Source: Rikenella sp031549665
GTDB lineage: Bacteria; Bacteroidota; Bacteroidia; Bacteroidales; Rikenellaceae
DNA: 64,000 nt
NCBI GenBank assembly: GCA_031549665.1
Contig: JAVBPJ010000006.1
Coordinates: forward strand, 1-64,000
Direction: 5' to 3'
The position numbers and the translations under genes are program-made. The first letter of the stretch is position 1; each line of letters opens with the position of its first letter. This document shows, in pieces, positions 57,602-64,000 of the stretch. Under the pieces are notes generated by a model. It was given only the letters and a program-made list of their open reading frames with translations, did not search any database and was not told the DNA's origin.

Positions 57602-58414
57602 TTACGTAGCTAAATCTAGCATGTAAAAACTATTAATCAATCTTAGAGCACTTATTTGATTGTGCGTTAAAACATCAATTCGTTTTAAAACGTCATATAA
57701 ACCGTCTTCTTTATAGTATGATATAATAATTTCTTTTGGAATGTGCTTTATAGGGTCTTTATAAGTTAGCTTTCGAAAAAAATCAGAAAAATAGTGATGG
57801 TCGGTTTCCCCCAATGAATATCCTAAAAATATGATAGACGAAACAGATGATAGTTTTTGATTCACATCTATTACATTATTCCATAGGCAAGTGGATTTCT
57901 TGAGAAAGACGTCATTTTCGTTTATTCGTGCATTATCCTCCACTCCAAATACTATCTGCTTATCCATAGCCCTCCCATGAACCCTTAAAATCTCGTGGCT
58001 GATTTGACATTCACTTAAAATGTGGTCAATACTGTCTGTATAGTTGAAATTTATAATTAAAGCATTTTCGAGTTTTTTTGCTATAAATGTATAGGCTGTC
58101 GATGTTTTATCGATTTGTGAAATATCTAGACTATTGAGATAGTCACACAATGCGCCACATAATAGTTGGTATTCGCGCCTAAAAGCCGTTCTATCATTAT
58201 TTTTGTAAACTTCTCGAGAATAGATTTTCAACTCATTCTCAATATCAATCCAATTTTTCAAAGTTTGCTTTTCTTTGAGGTATTTGCACAGTTCATTCTC
58301 AGACTGTACCATAGAATCAAAAAAATCACTAGCAATAAAATCTGTATAACTAGTTTTTAAACCTAAGTTTAAATCGAATCCATTTCCGATGACGACAATT
58401 TTGTTGTAACCCAT
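57602..58414 (-). CDS. abiH: AbiH-family abortive infection protein
   Basis: The 270-residue protein begins with the AbiH signature KIVVIGNGFDLNLGLKTSYTDF and has NFNYTDSIDHIL and GYSLGETDHHYFSDFFRKL. AbiH proteins give phage resistance in lactococci by an unknown mechanism, presumably blocking an infected cell. The gene is strikingly AT-rich against its surroundings and sits directly downstream of tRNA-Asp, both signs of acquisition. A TATATTTG box at 58443-58450 (minus) could drive it. Anti-phage activity here is inferred from family only. Confidence 0.85.
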   Translation of the reverse strand: MGYNKIVVIGNGFDLNLGLKTSYTDFIASDFFDSMVQSENELCKYLKEKQTLKNWIDIENELKIYSREVYKNNDRTAFRREYQLLCGALCDYLNSLDISQIDKTSTAYTFIAKKLENALIINFNYTDSIDHILSECQISHEILRVHGRAMDKQIVFGVEDNARINENDVFLKKSTCLWNNVIDVNQKLSSVSSIIFLGYSLGETDHHYFSDFFRKLTYKDPIKHIPKEIIISYYKEDGLYDVLKRIDVLTHNQISALRLINSFYMLDLAT

Positions 58415-58574
58415 ATACTCAAACTATTAATTATCCAGCCTACAAATATACTAATATTCAGGTGCTCATTGTCGTATGTTTATCTGAAGGCACCCGTAGA
58501 AACCTATGGTTAAGAAATAGCAATCACTCAGAGAACATTATCTATTAGGAGTGCCGGAATAGGGATAAATTATA

Positions 58575-58582
58575 TAGCTTTG
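58575..58582 (+). promoter_or_regulatory. -7 box of the DUF3089 gene
   Basis: TAGCTTTG on the plus strand, 75 bp before the chosen start. Confidence 0.45.
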
Positions 58583-58657
58583 CCTTTGGATGCCTGGGCG
58601 AGCCCTGTTTCGAAAGGTGCCGGGCGGTGGAATGAAAATGCAACAAACCCCAATAGC

Positions 58658-59650
58658 ATGACAAACAAGTATATACCCGTTTTGCTGGTCGCTGCGGCCT
58701 GCCTGGCAGGCGGTTGCAAACCCGAAAGCCCATACAATCCGCCCGTGCAACCGGTCGACTACTCGGTGGCCGACCACTGGATGTCGGCCCCGCAGAATCC
58801 GACCAAAGCCGTCGACGTGTTCTACGTCTACCCCACGGCCTACCACCAGCCCGACCCGTTCTATTCCGACGTCGACGACCCCCTGGTAAGGTCCAACGTC
58901 GCATACGATTTCAAATCGTTCGGCTCCTGCTTCGAGACCGTGGGCAATATCTACGCGCCGTACTACCGTCAGGCGACCGTCTCGATCCTCGACCATACGC
59001 AGCAGAGGCAGGGCGAGTTGATCGACTCCATTCCGGCGGTGGATATCTACGCCGCATTCGACTACTACATCAGGCACTACAACGGGGGGCGTCCGTTCAT
59101 TGTGGCAGCCCACTCGCAAGGTTCCGACGTGGCGATGCGGGCCATTCTGAGCCGCTACCTGGGCGAACATCCCGCCGTGTACGGCCGCATGGTGGCCGCC
59201 TACATGCTGGGTTATTCGGTTACGCAGTCGTATCTGGACGCCAATCGGCACCTGAAATTCGCCACGGGCGCCACCGACCTCCAAGTGATCATTTCGTACA
59301 ATACCGAGGACGGCAACGTAACCGTTAAAAATCCGGTGGCCTGGCCCGGAAGCATAGCCATCAACCCGATCAACTGGAAACGGGACGAAACCCCGGCCAC
59401 GGCGGCGGAAAACCTCGCCTCGCGGATCGACCCGGACCGCACCGAGCAGTTCCAGGATGTGACGAACTACGCCGATGCCCGTGTCGATCCGGTGCGCGGC
59501 GTGGTGGTTTGCACCACCGTCGATGCGGCGGCTTACGACCTCCGTCCGCTGTTTCCGTTGGGTTGTTTCCACGGCGGCGACTACCCGTTCTACTACTACA
59601 GCCTCCGCAGGAACGCGCAAGACCGCGTGGACGCCTACCTGGCGCGATAG
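58658..59650 (+). CDS. DUF3089 alpha/beta-hydrolase-like lipoprotein
   Basis: The 330-residue protein starts MTNKYIPVLLVAAACLAGGC, a lipoprotein signal. It matches DUF3089: VDVFYVYPTAYHQPDPFYSDVDDPLV, AAFDYYIRHYNGGRPFIVAAHSQGSDVA with nucleophile serine in HSQGS, and a late FHGGDYPFYYYSLRRNAQDRVDAYL. The enzyme is probably a surface or periplasmic esterase or lipase; substrate unknown. Its base composition is GC-rich like the core genome, unlike AbiH and DUF2971 on either side. An earlier ATG at 58580 would precede the signal peptide and is rejected. Confidence 0.82.
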   Translation: MTNKYIPVLLVAAACLAGGCKPESPYNPPVQPVDYSVADHWMSAPQNPTKAVDVFYVYPTAYHQPDPFYSDVDDPLVRSNVAYDFKSFGSCFETVGNIYAPYYRQATVSILDHTQQRQGELIDSIPAVDIYAAFDYYIRHYNGGRPFIVAAHSQGSDVAMRAILSRYLGEHPAVYGRMVAAYMLGYSVTQSYLDANRHLKFATGATDLQVIISYNTEDGNVTVKNPVAWPGSIAINPINWKRDETPATAAENLASRIDPDRTEQFQDVTNYADARVDPVRGVVVCTTVDAAAYDLRPLFPLGCFHGGDYPFYYYSLRRNAQDRVDAYLAR

Positions 59651-59698
59651 CGGGCCGGAGCCGGACACGTTTCCGTCCGCTTTTTCATGTCGTAATCA

Positions 59699-59740
59699 AC
59701 AGCGAGCGAGTTTGAATAACTCGCTCGCTGTGTGTTGTTA
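59699..59740 (+). terminator. Terminator between DUF3089 and DUF2971 genes
   Basis: A 14-bp perfect stem ACAGCGAGCGAGTT/AACTCGCTCGCTGT with loop TGAAT, then a T/G-rich tail (GTGTTGTTATT). Confidence 0.8.
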
Positions 59741-59828
59741 TTATTTAATTTCTGAATATTTAATGTATCTATTTTATTGGAATTTGCAGTATTTTGAAAT
59801 TTTCAAGTACCGTTCGCCAACAGTTATG

Positions 59829-60842
59829 TTATTTTGTTTGATAAATTTCGCCCTTGTCATTCAGTTTGAAATTATATTCCTTGGAAGGAGGGAATCCTGA
59901 TTTTGTCCAAGCATAAATTATAAATAACGGCTCCCTCGAAACCATCTTTATGGTTGCAGTGTAAATTTCATTTATCAATGGATCATGTTTAACTATCTCT
60001 AGAGCCTCGACAAGTTTATTTTTATACGCATATGCCACCTCACCTAATAACTCTTTAGGCATAAGTAGATCATCAATATTATACGTGAGATTGGTTGTCA
60101 AATATTGAGGGGTGTCAGGAAATTTATCCTCAATCTCGACAGGATTAAGCTTATACTTCCTGTCTAGCAGATTCATTTTATAGTAATTTAGCCCTCTACC
60201 CTTGAGTTTTTCCATTATAAAACAAATCTCTTGCTCCTGCATCCTGTATCCAAAATATATTCCAGTTACAACTCGGTAATCAATATCAAAAAGACCTTTG
60301 CCGTCTACAATAAGGCGATATTCCTTCTCGTGCCTCCACGATAAAGACTTTGACCCTAAATAAGTTTTTAAAATTGGAGTGGGATCCCCTCCCCGAAGGG
60401 CCAAAATATTTGCCACGGGAATATGTTTGACGTAGTCAACGTCAAAATCAAAAATAAATGGGACGTATATGTTATGGTTTAATGATTGCTTAAGTTTATC
60501 TATATCGTATTCTATTGCAAAGCCGGTGTGTCCGCTTGCGTAATATGCCCAAAGTAGCTCATTGTTATTAGCTTTACTTAATGAATACACTCCGGAACTT
60601 TCAATTTTTTCGAGAAATCTGTTGTATTGTATTTGTACTTCAGAAGAATACGTTTTTAATTGATTCAATATAAAGGTAATGGCATCGTCATCGAAAAAAC
60701 CTTCCGTTGGGTCATTCAATTCGCATTTAGTCGGAAGATATATCTGATCATTTGCAATTGTGCTGACATCCCTTTCGAAGATAGATATTCCATCTTTATT
60801 TGACGTGCCTATTCCTCCTCTGTACTTGTATGCTTTAGTCAT
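59829..60842 (-). CDS. DUF2971 domain-containing protein
   Basis: The 337-residue protein shows the DUF2971 pattern: an N-terminal KYR...IYLPTKCELNDPTEGFFD, then VYSLSKANNNELLWAYYASGHTGFAIEYDI, and WRHEKEYRLIVDGKG...VTGIYFGYRM. DUF2971 proteins are frequent in defence and mobile regions and lack a known biochemical role. Like abiH the gene is AT-rich and minus-strand, suggesting the two came together, with the GC-rich DUF3089 gene between them. No promoter of the local consensus was found. Confidence 0.8.
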   Translation of the reverse strand: MTKAYKYRGGIGTSNKDGISIFERDVSTIANDQIYLPTKCELNDPTEGFFDDDAITFILNQLKTYSSEVQIQYNRFLEKIESSGVYSLSKANNNELLWAYYASGHTGFAIEYDIDKLKQSLNHNIYVPFIFDFDVDYVKHIPVANILALRGGDPTPILKTYLGSKSLSWRHEKEYRLIVDGKGLFDIDYRVVTGIYFGYRMQEQEICFIMEKLKGRGLNYYKMNLLDRKYKLNPVEIEDKFPDTPQYLTTNLTYNIDDLLMPKELLGEVAYAYKNKLVEALEIVKHDPLINEIYTATIKMVSREPLFIIYAWTKSGFPPSKEYNFKLNDKGEIYQTK

Positions 60843-60947
60843 TTTAACTTAAACTAATTATAGACCATTACAATACATGGCCAGAAATTACCTGCCAGCC
60901 ATAATACATCCGTAATGATTGCTTCCATTTCGACGTATGGCCGCCCG

Positions 60948-61298
60948 TCATGGTCTCAGGATCTTCTCCAGGGCTTTGCCCTTGGCCAGTTCGTCGATCA
61001 GTTTGTCCAGACGGCGGATGTTTTGCATCAGCCCGTCTTCGATCTCCTCGACCCGGCAGCCGCACACGACCCCCGTGATTTTCGAAGCATTCGGATTGAT
61101 CCGTGGAGCATGGGCAAAAAAGGCCTCGAAATCGACCTTGTCGTCGATGGCCTGTTGCAACGAGCGTTCGTCGTACCCGGTCAACCAATGGATGATACGG
61201 TCGACTTCGGCTTTCGTGCGCCCTTTTCTCTCGGCCTTTTGGACATAGAGCGGGTAGACGTTCGCAAAGGGCATTTTGTACACCCGGGTGTTGTTCAT
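60948..61298 (-). CDS. DUF2200 domain-containing protein
   Basis: The 116-residue protein NTRVYKMPFANVYPLYVQKAERKGRTKAEVDRIIHWLTGY... is a full-length DUF2200 protein with the segment INPNASKITGVVCGCRVEEIEDGLMQNIRRLDKLIDELAKGK. Function unknown. GC-rich, core-like. A 7-bp-arm palindrome precedes its promoter. Confidence 0.87.
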   Translation of the reverse strand: MNNTRVYKMPFANVYPLYVQKAERKGRTKAEVDRIIHWLTGYDERSLQQAIDDKVDFEAFFAHAPRINPNASKITGVVCGCRVEEIEDGLMQNIRRLDKLIDELAKGKALEKILRP

Positions 61299-61326
61299 GG
61301 CAGGTTGTTGGCGGCGATGGTTTCCG

Positions 61327-61354
61327 CAAATATAGGGAAACGCGGGTTAAACAA
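61327..61354 (-). promoter_or_regulatory. Promoter of the DUF2200 gene
   Basis: On the minus strand TTG at 61352-61354 and TATATTTG at 61327-61334 are 17 bp apart. Confidence 0.6.
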
Positions 61355-61361
61355 CGTCCTG

Positions 61362-61377
61362 TTCCTATTTATAGGAA
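61362..61377. promoter_or_regulatory. Palindromic operator candidate upstream of DUF2200
   Basis: TTCCTAT TT ATAGGAA, perfect 7-bp arms, centred about 17 bp upstream of the -33 TTG, a typical activator position. Confidence 0.4.
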
Positions 61378-61449
61378 GGGGACTCGGTCCGATTGTTCGA
61401 CGGGCGGGCTGCGGCTGCAAGGGGCGTAGTTCGCGGGCGGTTAGGAGGA

Positions 61450-61866
61450 TCACTCCAGCGCCTCGGCATACCTTTTCAGGTTGTCGAGGATGGCCTGCCA
61501 TCCCTGGCGTTGCTGTTCGGGCGAGTACACGCTGTCGGCCTCGAACGTCTCGACGATTTTCGTACCTGCGGCCTCGGGCGTGAGCGCCGTGGTTACCCGG
61601 CGCCCGTCGTCCAGCGTGTAGTCGAGTCGGCTGTTCGGGACGACCCGGTCGAATCTTCCCGCGAAATCGAATCCGGTTTTGCCGTCGCGCGATTCCATGC
61701 GGTAACTGAACCGCCCGCCCGGGCGCAGGTCGTTTTCGGCGCGGGGCGAGACCCAGTCGTCCGAGGCGTGGTTCCACCGGGTGATATGCCGGGGCAGGGT
61801 AAGGCTTTGCCACACCTGCGCGGGCGAGGCGGCGATAAACGCCTCGATGGTGATCGTGTTTTTCAT
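61450..61866 (-). CDS. SRPBCC/AHSA1 domain protein
   Basis: The 138-residue START-like protein begins MKNTITIEAFIAASPAQVWQSLTLPRHITRWNHAS and ends with GWQAILDNLKRYAEAL, as in the activator of Hsp90 ATPase homologue 1-like (SRPBCC) family. Members bind small hydrophobic ligands in a deep cavity; no ligand can be named. Monocistronic. No consensus -7 box was seen ahead of it. Confidence 0.85.
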   Translation of the reverse strand: MKNTITIEAFIAASPAQVWQSLTLPRHITRWNHASDDWVSPRAENDLRPGGRFSYRMESRDGKTGFDFAGRFDRVVPNSRLDYTLDDGRRVTTALTPEAAGTKIVETFEADSVYSPEQQRQGWQAILDNLKRYAEALE

Positions 61867-62045
61867 GGCGATAAGTTTTTTCCGTACTGAGTATCAATAA
61901 ACATTCCATAGCTGGAGAATGACTTGCGCAGAAGGCACGAAATAAAAGGGCGGCGGGTTGCGTTATAATGCGAGAATGGGAGTTACACTTAATTTTATCG
62001 CAAATTCCAGGATAAAATATACTTGGTTGTGCGTGCGAGCAAGTG

Positions 62046-62067
62046 TACCGAAATGTACAATAACGGT
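62046..62067 (+). promoter_or_regulatory. Conserved 22-bp upstream element, copy 1 (AraC gene)
   Basis: The element has core GAAATGTACAATAACGG and is repeated without mismatch at 63126-63147. In both places it starts exactly 58 bp before a TAnnTTTG box (62104 here). No -33 TTG at proper spacing is present, as expected for an activator-dependent promoter. Confidence 0.7.
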
Positions 62068-62103
62068 GAAAAAAAGTAAAATCACAGAGATTGCTTAGAC
62101 CGT

Positions 62104-62111
62104 TACATTTG
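62104..62111 (+). promoter_or_regulatory. -7 box of the AraC gene
   Basis: TACATTTG, preceded by CCGT as in the second copy (CCGTTAYATTTGC in both). About 145 nt of leader follows. Confidence 0.6.
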
Positions 62112-62257
62112 CAACGAAAAAAGATTCGGGGGGGTCTTCTGCATAAATCCATTGTGTACGTCTTTGTTTTGACAGCACTTTCGCTCCTTGTCAAAGGTTC
62201 CGGCATGCAGGTACGGCCCGTTCGAAAAAACAATCAAAAATAGTCAGATACATAAGG

Positions 62258-63121
62258 ATGGCATGTTCAGAAGGGTGTAAGTTGCTGTATGTGGAAGAAC
62301 ATTTTTCCTGCAGCAATTACAGCAAGGGAGAGAATGCGTTGGTGGAAATTTTGGAGTACACCGGCGGAGAGGTGAAAGATCGCCTGTTTAACGACACCGA
62401 GGTGGGGTTTGTCATCAAGGGCCGGGTGCAAATAAGCATGAACGGCATCAAGGACTATCCGATCGGAGAAGAGAGGATCATCATATCGCCGATGGGGACC
62501 CGGTTCAGGGTGGAGGCCATGGAAGACTCCACCGTGCTGGTGTTCCACATGAAGCACACCATGCAGTTGTGCGAATCGTTCCGGTACGACAACCTTGTCT
62601 ACGAACAGGTGCCCGATGTCGACAGCGATCTGAAAACGCTCGGTTTCAATCCGGCGATCCGCAATTTTGTCGCCGACCTCGTGGCGCGTTTCAACGACGG
62701 CCTGAGGTGTCGGCGTTATCTGGAAAACAAATTCTCGGAATTCTTCTTCCTGCTGCGGGCCTACTATACAAAGGAAGAGCTTGCGGCGTTTTTCTACCGG
62801 CTCATGACCAGCGACCTGGCCTTCAAGGACCTTATCCTGCGGAATTATTCCAAGGTCAGGTCGGTCAAAGAGCTGGCCGATCTGGCCCACTATTCCGAAA
62901 CCGGATTCCACAAGCATTTCAAGAAAGTATTCGGAGAATCGCCCTCGGACTGGCTGAACAGGGAAAAAGCGAACGCGCTGCGCCGCGAACTGGTCTATAC
63001 CCAGACCCCCCTGAAAATCATCAGCGAGAACCACAATTTCTCCTCTGTTTCGCACCTGAATAAGTTCTGTAAAAAGCATTTTGGGGCAACTCCCATGCAG
63101 ATACGGAACGGCAAATCGTGA
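62258..63121 (+). CDS. AraC-family regulator, probable activator of the fimbrillin locus
   Basis: The 287-residue protein has an N-terminal cupin-like sensor (EVGFVIKGRVQISMNG...GEERIIISPMGTRFRVEAMEDSTVLVF). The C-terminal AraC double HTH reads SVKELADLAHYSETGFHKHFKKVFGESPSDWLNREKANALRRELV, then LKIISENHNFSSVSHLNKFCKKHFGATPMQIR. It is flanked by two copies of the same regulatory module, one ahead of itself and one ahead of the fimbrillin gene. Autoregulation plus activation of the fimbrial genes is therefore likely (inference). Two cysteines near the N-terminus (ACSEGC) could be redox-sensitive. Confidence 0.88.
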   Translation: MACSEGCKLLYVEEHFSCSNYSKGENALVEILEYTGGEVKDRLFNDTEVGFVIKGRVQISMNGIKDYPIGEERIIISPMGTRFRVEAMEDSTVLVFHMKHTMQLCESFRYDNLVYEQVPDVDSDLKTLGFNPAIRNFVADLVARFNDGLRCRRYLENKFSEFFFLLRAYYTKEELAAFFYRLMTSDLAFKDLILRNYSKVRSVKELADLAHYSETGFHKHFKKVFGESPSDWLNREKANALRRELVYTQTPLKIISENHNFSSVSHLNKFCKKHFGATPMQIRNGKS

Positions 63122-63125
63122 GATT

Positions 63126-63147
63126 TACCGAAATGTACAATAACGGT
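63126..63147 (+). promoter_or_regulatory. Conserved 22-bp upstream element, copy 2 (fimbrillin gene)
   Basis: Identical to 62046-62067 over all 22 bases, beginning 4 bp after the AraC stop codon and 58 bp before the TATATTTG box. Confidence 0.7.
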
Positions 63148-63183
63148 AGAAAAAGATGAAAAATAGCTGACGGCAGGGGCCGT

Positions 63184-63191
63184 TATATTTG
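63184..63191 (+). promoter_or_regulatory. -7 box of the fimbrillin gene
   Basis: TATATTTG in the context CCGTTATATTTGC. The leader to the ATG is about 70 nt and A/C-rich. No -33 TTG seen. Confidence 0.6.
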
Positions 63192-63266
63192 CGACTTCAA
63201 AAAATCGGACAGCTTTCTGTGCAGACAGCAGGTCATCCTCAAACAAAAAAACAAACCAACACGCAA

Positions 63267-64000
63267 ATGAAAACAGCAAAAATTCTAACAACCCTCACGG
63301 CGGCCTCCCTGATTCTGGCGGGCTGCAAAAAAGAGAATCCCAATCAACCCGCCTTCGCAGAACCGGGTAAACCCACCTACGTACAGGTGAATGTGGCCTA
63401 CCCGCAGACCTCTGTAACCCGTGCGGTCAACGACCCCACGGCAACGCCCACCGAGGTTAAACTGAACACGGTGGACGTGTTTATCTTCGACGCAGCCAGC
63501 AATGTGCTGGTAAAACGCCAGAAACTCACCTCCGCCGACTTTGGCAGTGTGGCTCCGGGCAGCGGCAGCAACGATCTCTACGCTTCCACGACCAAAGTGG
63601 GTACCACGACCGGATCCAAGAAGATTTACGTGGGACTCAACCTGCCTGCCTCGTTCCCCAACGTCTCCTCGGTCGGCGACCTGAAAACCGCCTGGGCGAC
63701 TTCGGCCAGCGAACTCGCAACCGCAAGCGGCATCGCCATGTTCTCGGTTGCCGAAACCAGCAAAACCCTGGTAGAGACGACGGATCCGGCCTACGTTTCC
63801 AATAACGTATTCACCGTTCAGGTGGAGCGTATGGTCGCCAAAGTGGCCGTGGAGGACGGCGGAATCGTCAGTGCCGTAGCCGGCGGGGTGGTCTCGGACG
63901 TGGAATTCGCCATCCATACCTCGAACAAGCTGCTCTTCCCGCTGAAAAATGTGTCGGGCGGCGTCGTTAAAGACCCGAACTGGGCTTCGGGAAGCTATCT
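63267..64000 (+). CDS. Mfa1-like fimbrillin lipoprotein, partial (runs off the window)
   Basis: The frame is open from ATG 63267 to the window end, 244 complete codons. The lipoprotein signal MKTAKILTTLTAASLILAGC is followed by KKENPNQPAF. A transthyretin-like fimbrillin N-domain has VNVAYPQTSVTRAVNDP (an arginine where Porphyromonas fimbrillins are processed), VKLNTVDVFIFDAASNVLV, KKIYVGLNLP and VERMVAKVAVEDG. These fit the Mfa1/FimA family of Bacteroidales that builds surface pili from lipoprotein precursors by donor-strand exchange. The 3' end and any anchor or tip genes lie beyond the window. Confidence 0.8.
   Translation, partial: MKTAKILTTLTAASLILAGCKKENPNQPAFAEPGKPTYVQVNVAYPQTSVTRAVNDPTATPTEVKLNTVDVFIFDAASNVLVKRQKLTSADFGSVAPGSGSNDLYASTTKVGTTTGSKKIYVGLNLPASFPNVSSVGDLKTAWATSASELATASGIAMFSVAETSKTLVETTDPAYVSNNVFTVQVERMVAKVAVEDGGIVSAVAGGVVSDVEFAIHTSNKLLFPLKNVSGGVVKDPNWASGSY

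Larger units (their letters stand above)
61867..62257. other. Intergenic regulatory region before the AraC/fimbrillin locus
   Basis: There is no gene here. It holds the 22-bp element (62046-62067), the TACATTTG -7 box (62104-62111), and in the AraC leader a hairpin with TTTGACA (62168-62174) and TGTCAAA (62189-62195). The left part (61870-62040) is AT-rich with no recognised signal. Confidence 0.6.

Noticed and set aside
57545..57609. Direct repeat TTACGTAG at 57545-57552 and 57602-57609, as possible attachment site next to tRNA-Asp
   Set aside because: Only 8 bp, one copy contains the abiH stop codon, and no copy of the tRNA 3' end exists further right.
1..64000. CRISPR arrays, rRNA operons, transposases or integrases
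   Set aside because: No regularly spaced identical repeats, rRNA core sequences or transposase/integrase motifs were recognised.

Overview
The window looks like chromosomal DNA of a GC-rich member of the Bacteroidota, most likely order Bacteroidales (Rikenellaceae/Alistipes-like is a guess). Supporting signs are: more than 20 promoters with the Bacteroidetes -7 box TAnnTTTG, several with TTTG about 19 bp upstream; phylum-typical proteins (DUF1573, DUF3822, the 'putative porin' family, the TGS-uridine-kinase fusion, an Mfa1-type fimbrillin, bS16 with a long tail); and the gene order pheA-aminotransferase-tyrA-DAHP synthase/chorismate mutase. No rRNA operon, CRISPR array, IS transposase or integrase was seen. 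RNA genes are SRP RNA, tRNA-Leu(UAA), tRNA-Gly(GCC) and tRNA-Asp(GUC), plus a 3' remnant of a tRNA-Gly.

Layout. 0-10 kb: NfnAB-like/glutamate-synthase-like flavoprotein pair, DUF1573, mnmA, an ABC permease, glmM, SRP RNA, mltG, a CDF metal transporter. 10-25.6 kb: a small lipoprotein, a kinase fused to WG repeats, an aminotransferase, an AraC regulator, nucleoside phosphorylase, lepA, aldo/keto reductase, coaD, rpsP-rimM, a FabK-like oxidoreductase, dnaN-dnaQ-like-LysM protein-EEP phosphatase. 25.7-33.6 kb: a tight six-gene complex-I/hydrogenase-4-like operon behind rsmE; the proton-pumping arm looks intact, but the [NiFe] cysteines and three of four proximal-cluster cysteines are gone. 33.7-42 kb: thioesterase, surE, rplS, DUF454, an alkylsulfatase-like lipoprotein, a sigma-like protein, an isolated 5'-nucleotidase C-terminal domain, a nucleoside kinase. 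42-46.2 kb: aromatic amino acid operon preceded by a Phe/Tyr-rich leader peptide and an attenuator. 46-57 kb: lytic transglycosylase, porin, pssA, guaB, CPBP protein, two tRNAs, OsmC, a RecD-like helicase, DUF3822, rsmD. 57-61.9 kb: accessory segment after tRNA-Asp with AT-rich AbiH and DUF2971 genes. 62-64 kb: an AraC regulator and an Mfa1-like fimbrillin that share the same upstream regulatory module.

The strongest leads are (1) the classical-looking Phe/Tyr attenuator of the aromatic operon, (2) the energy-converting-hydrogenase-related (Ehr-like) complex lacking metal ligands, and (3) the duplicated 22-bp element set exactly 58 bp ahead of two -7 boxes, which links the AraC regulator with the fimbrillin locus. 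All functional calls were made by reading sequence; no database search was possible.
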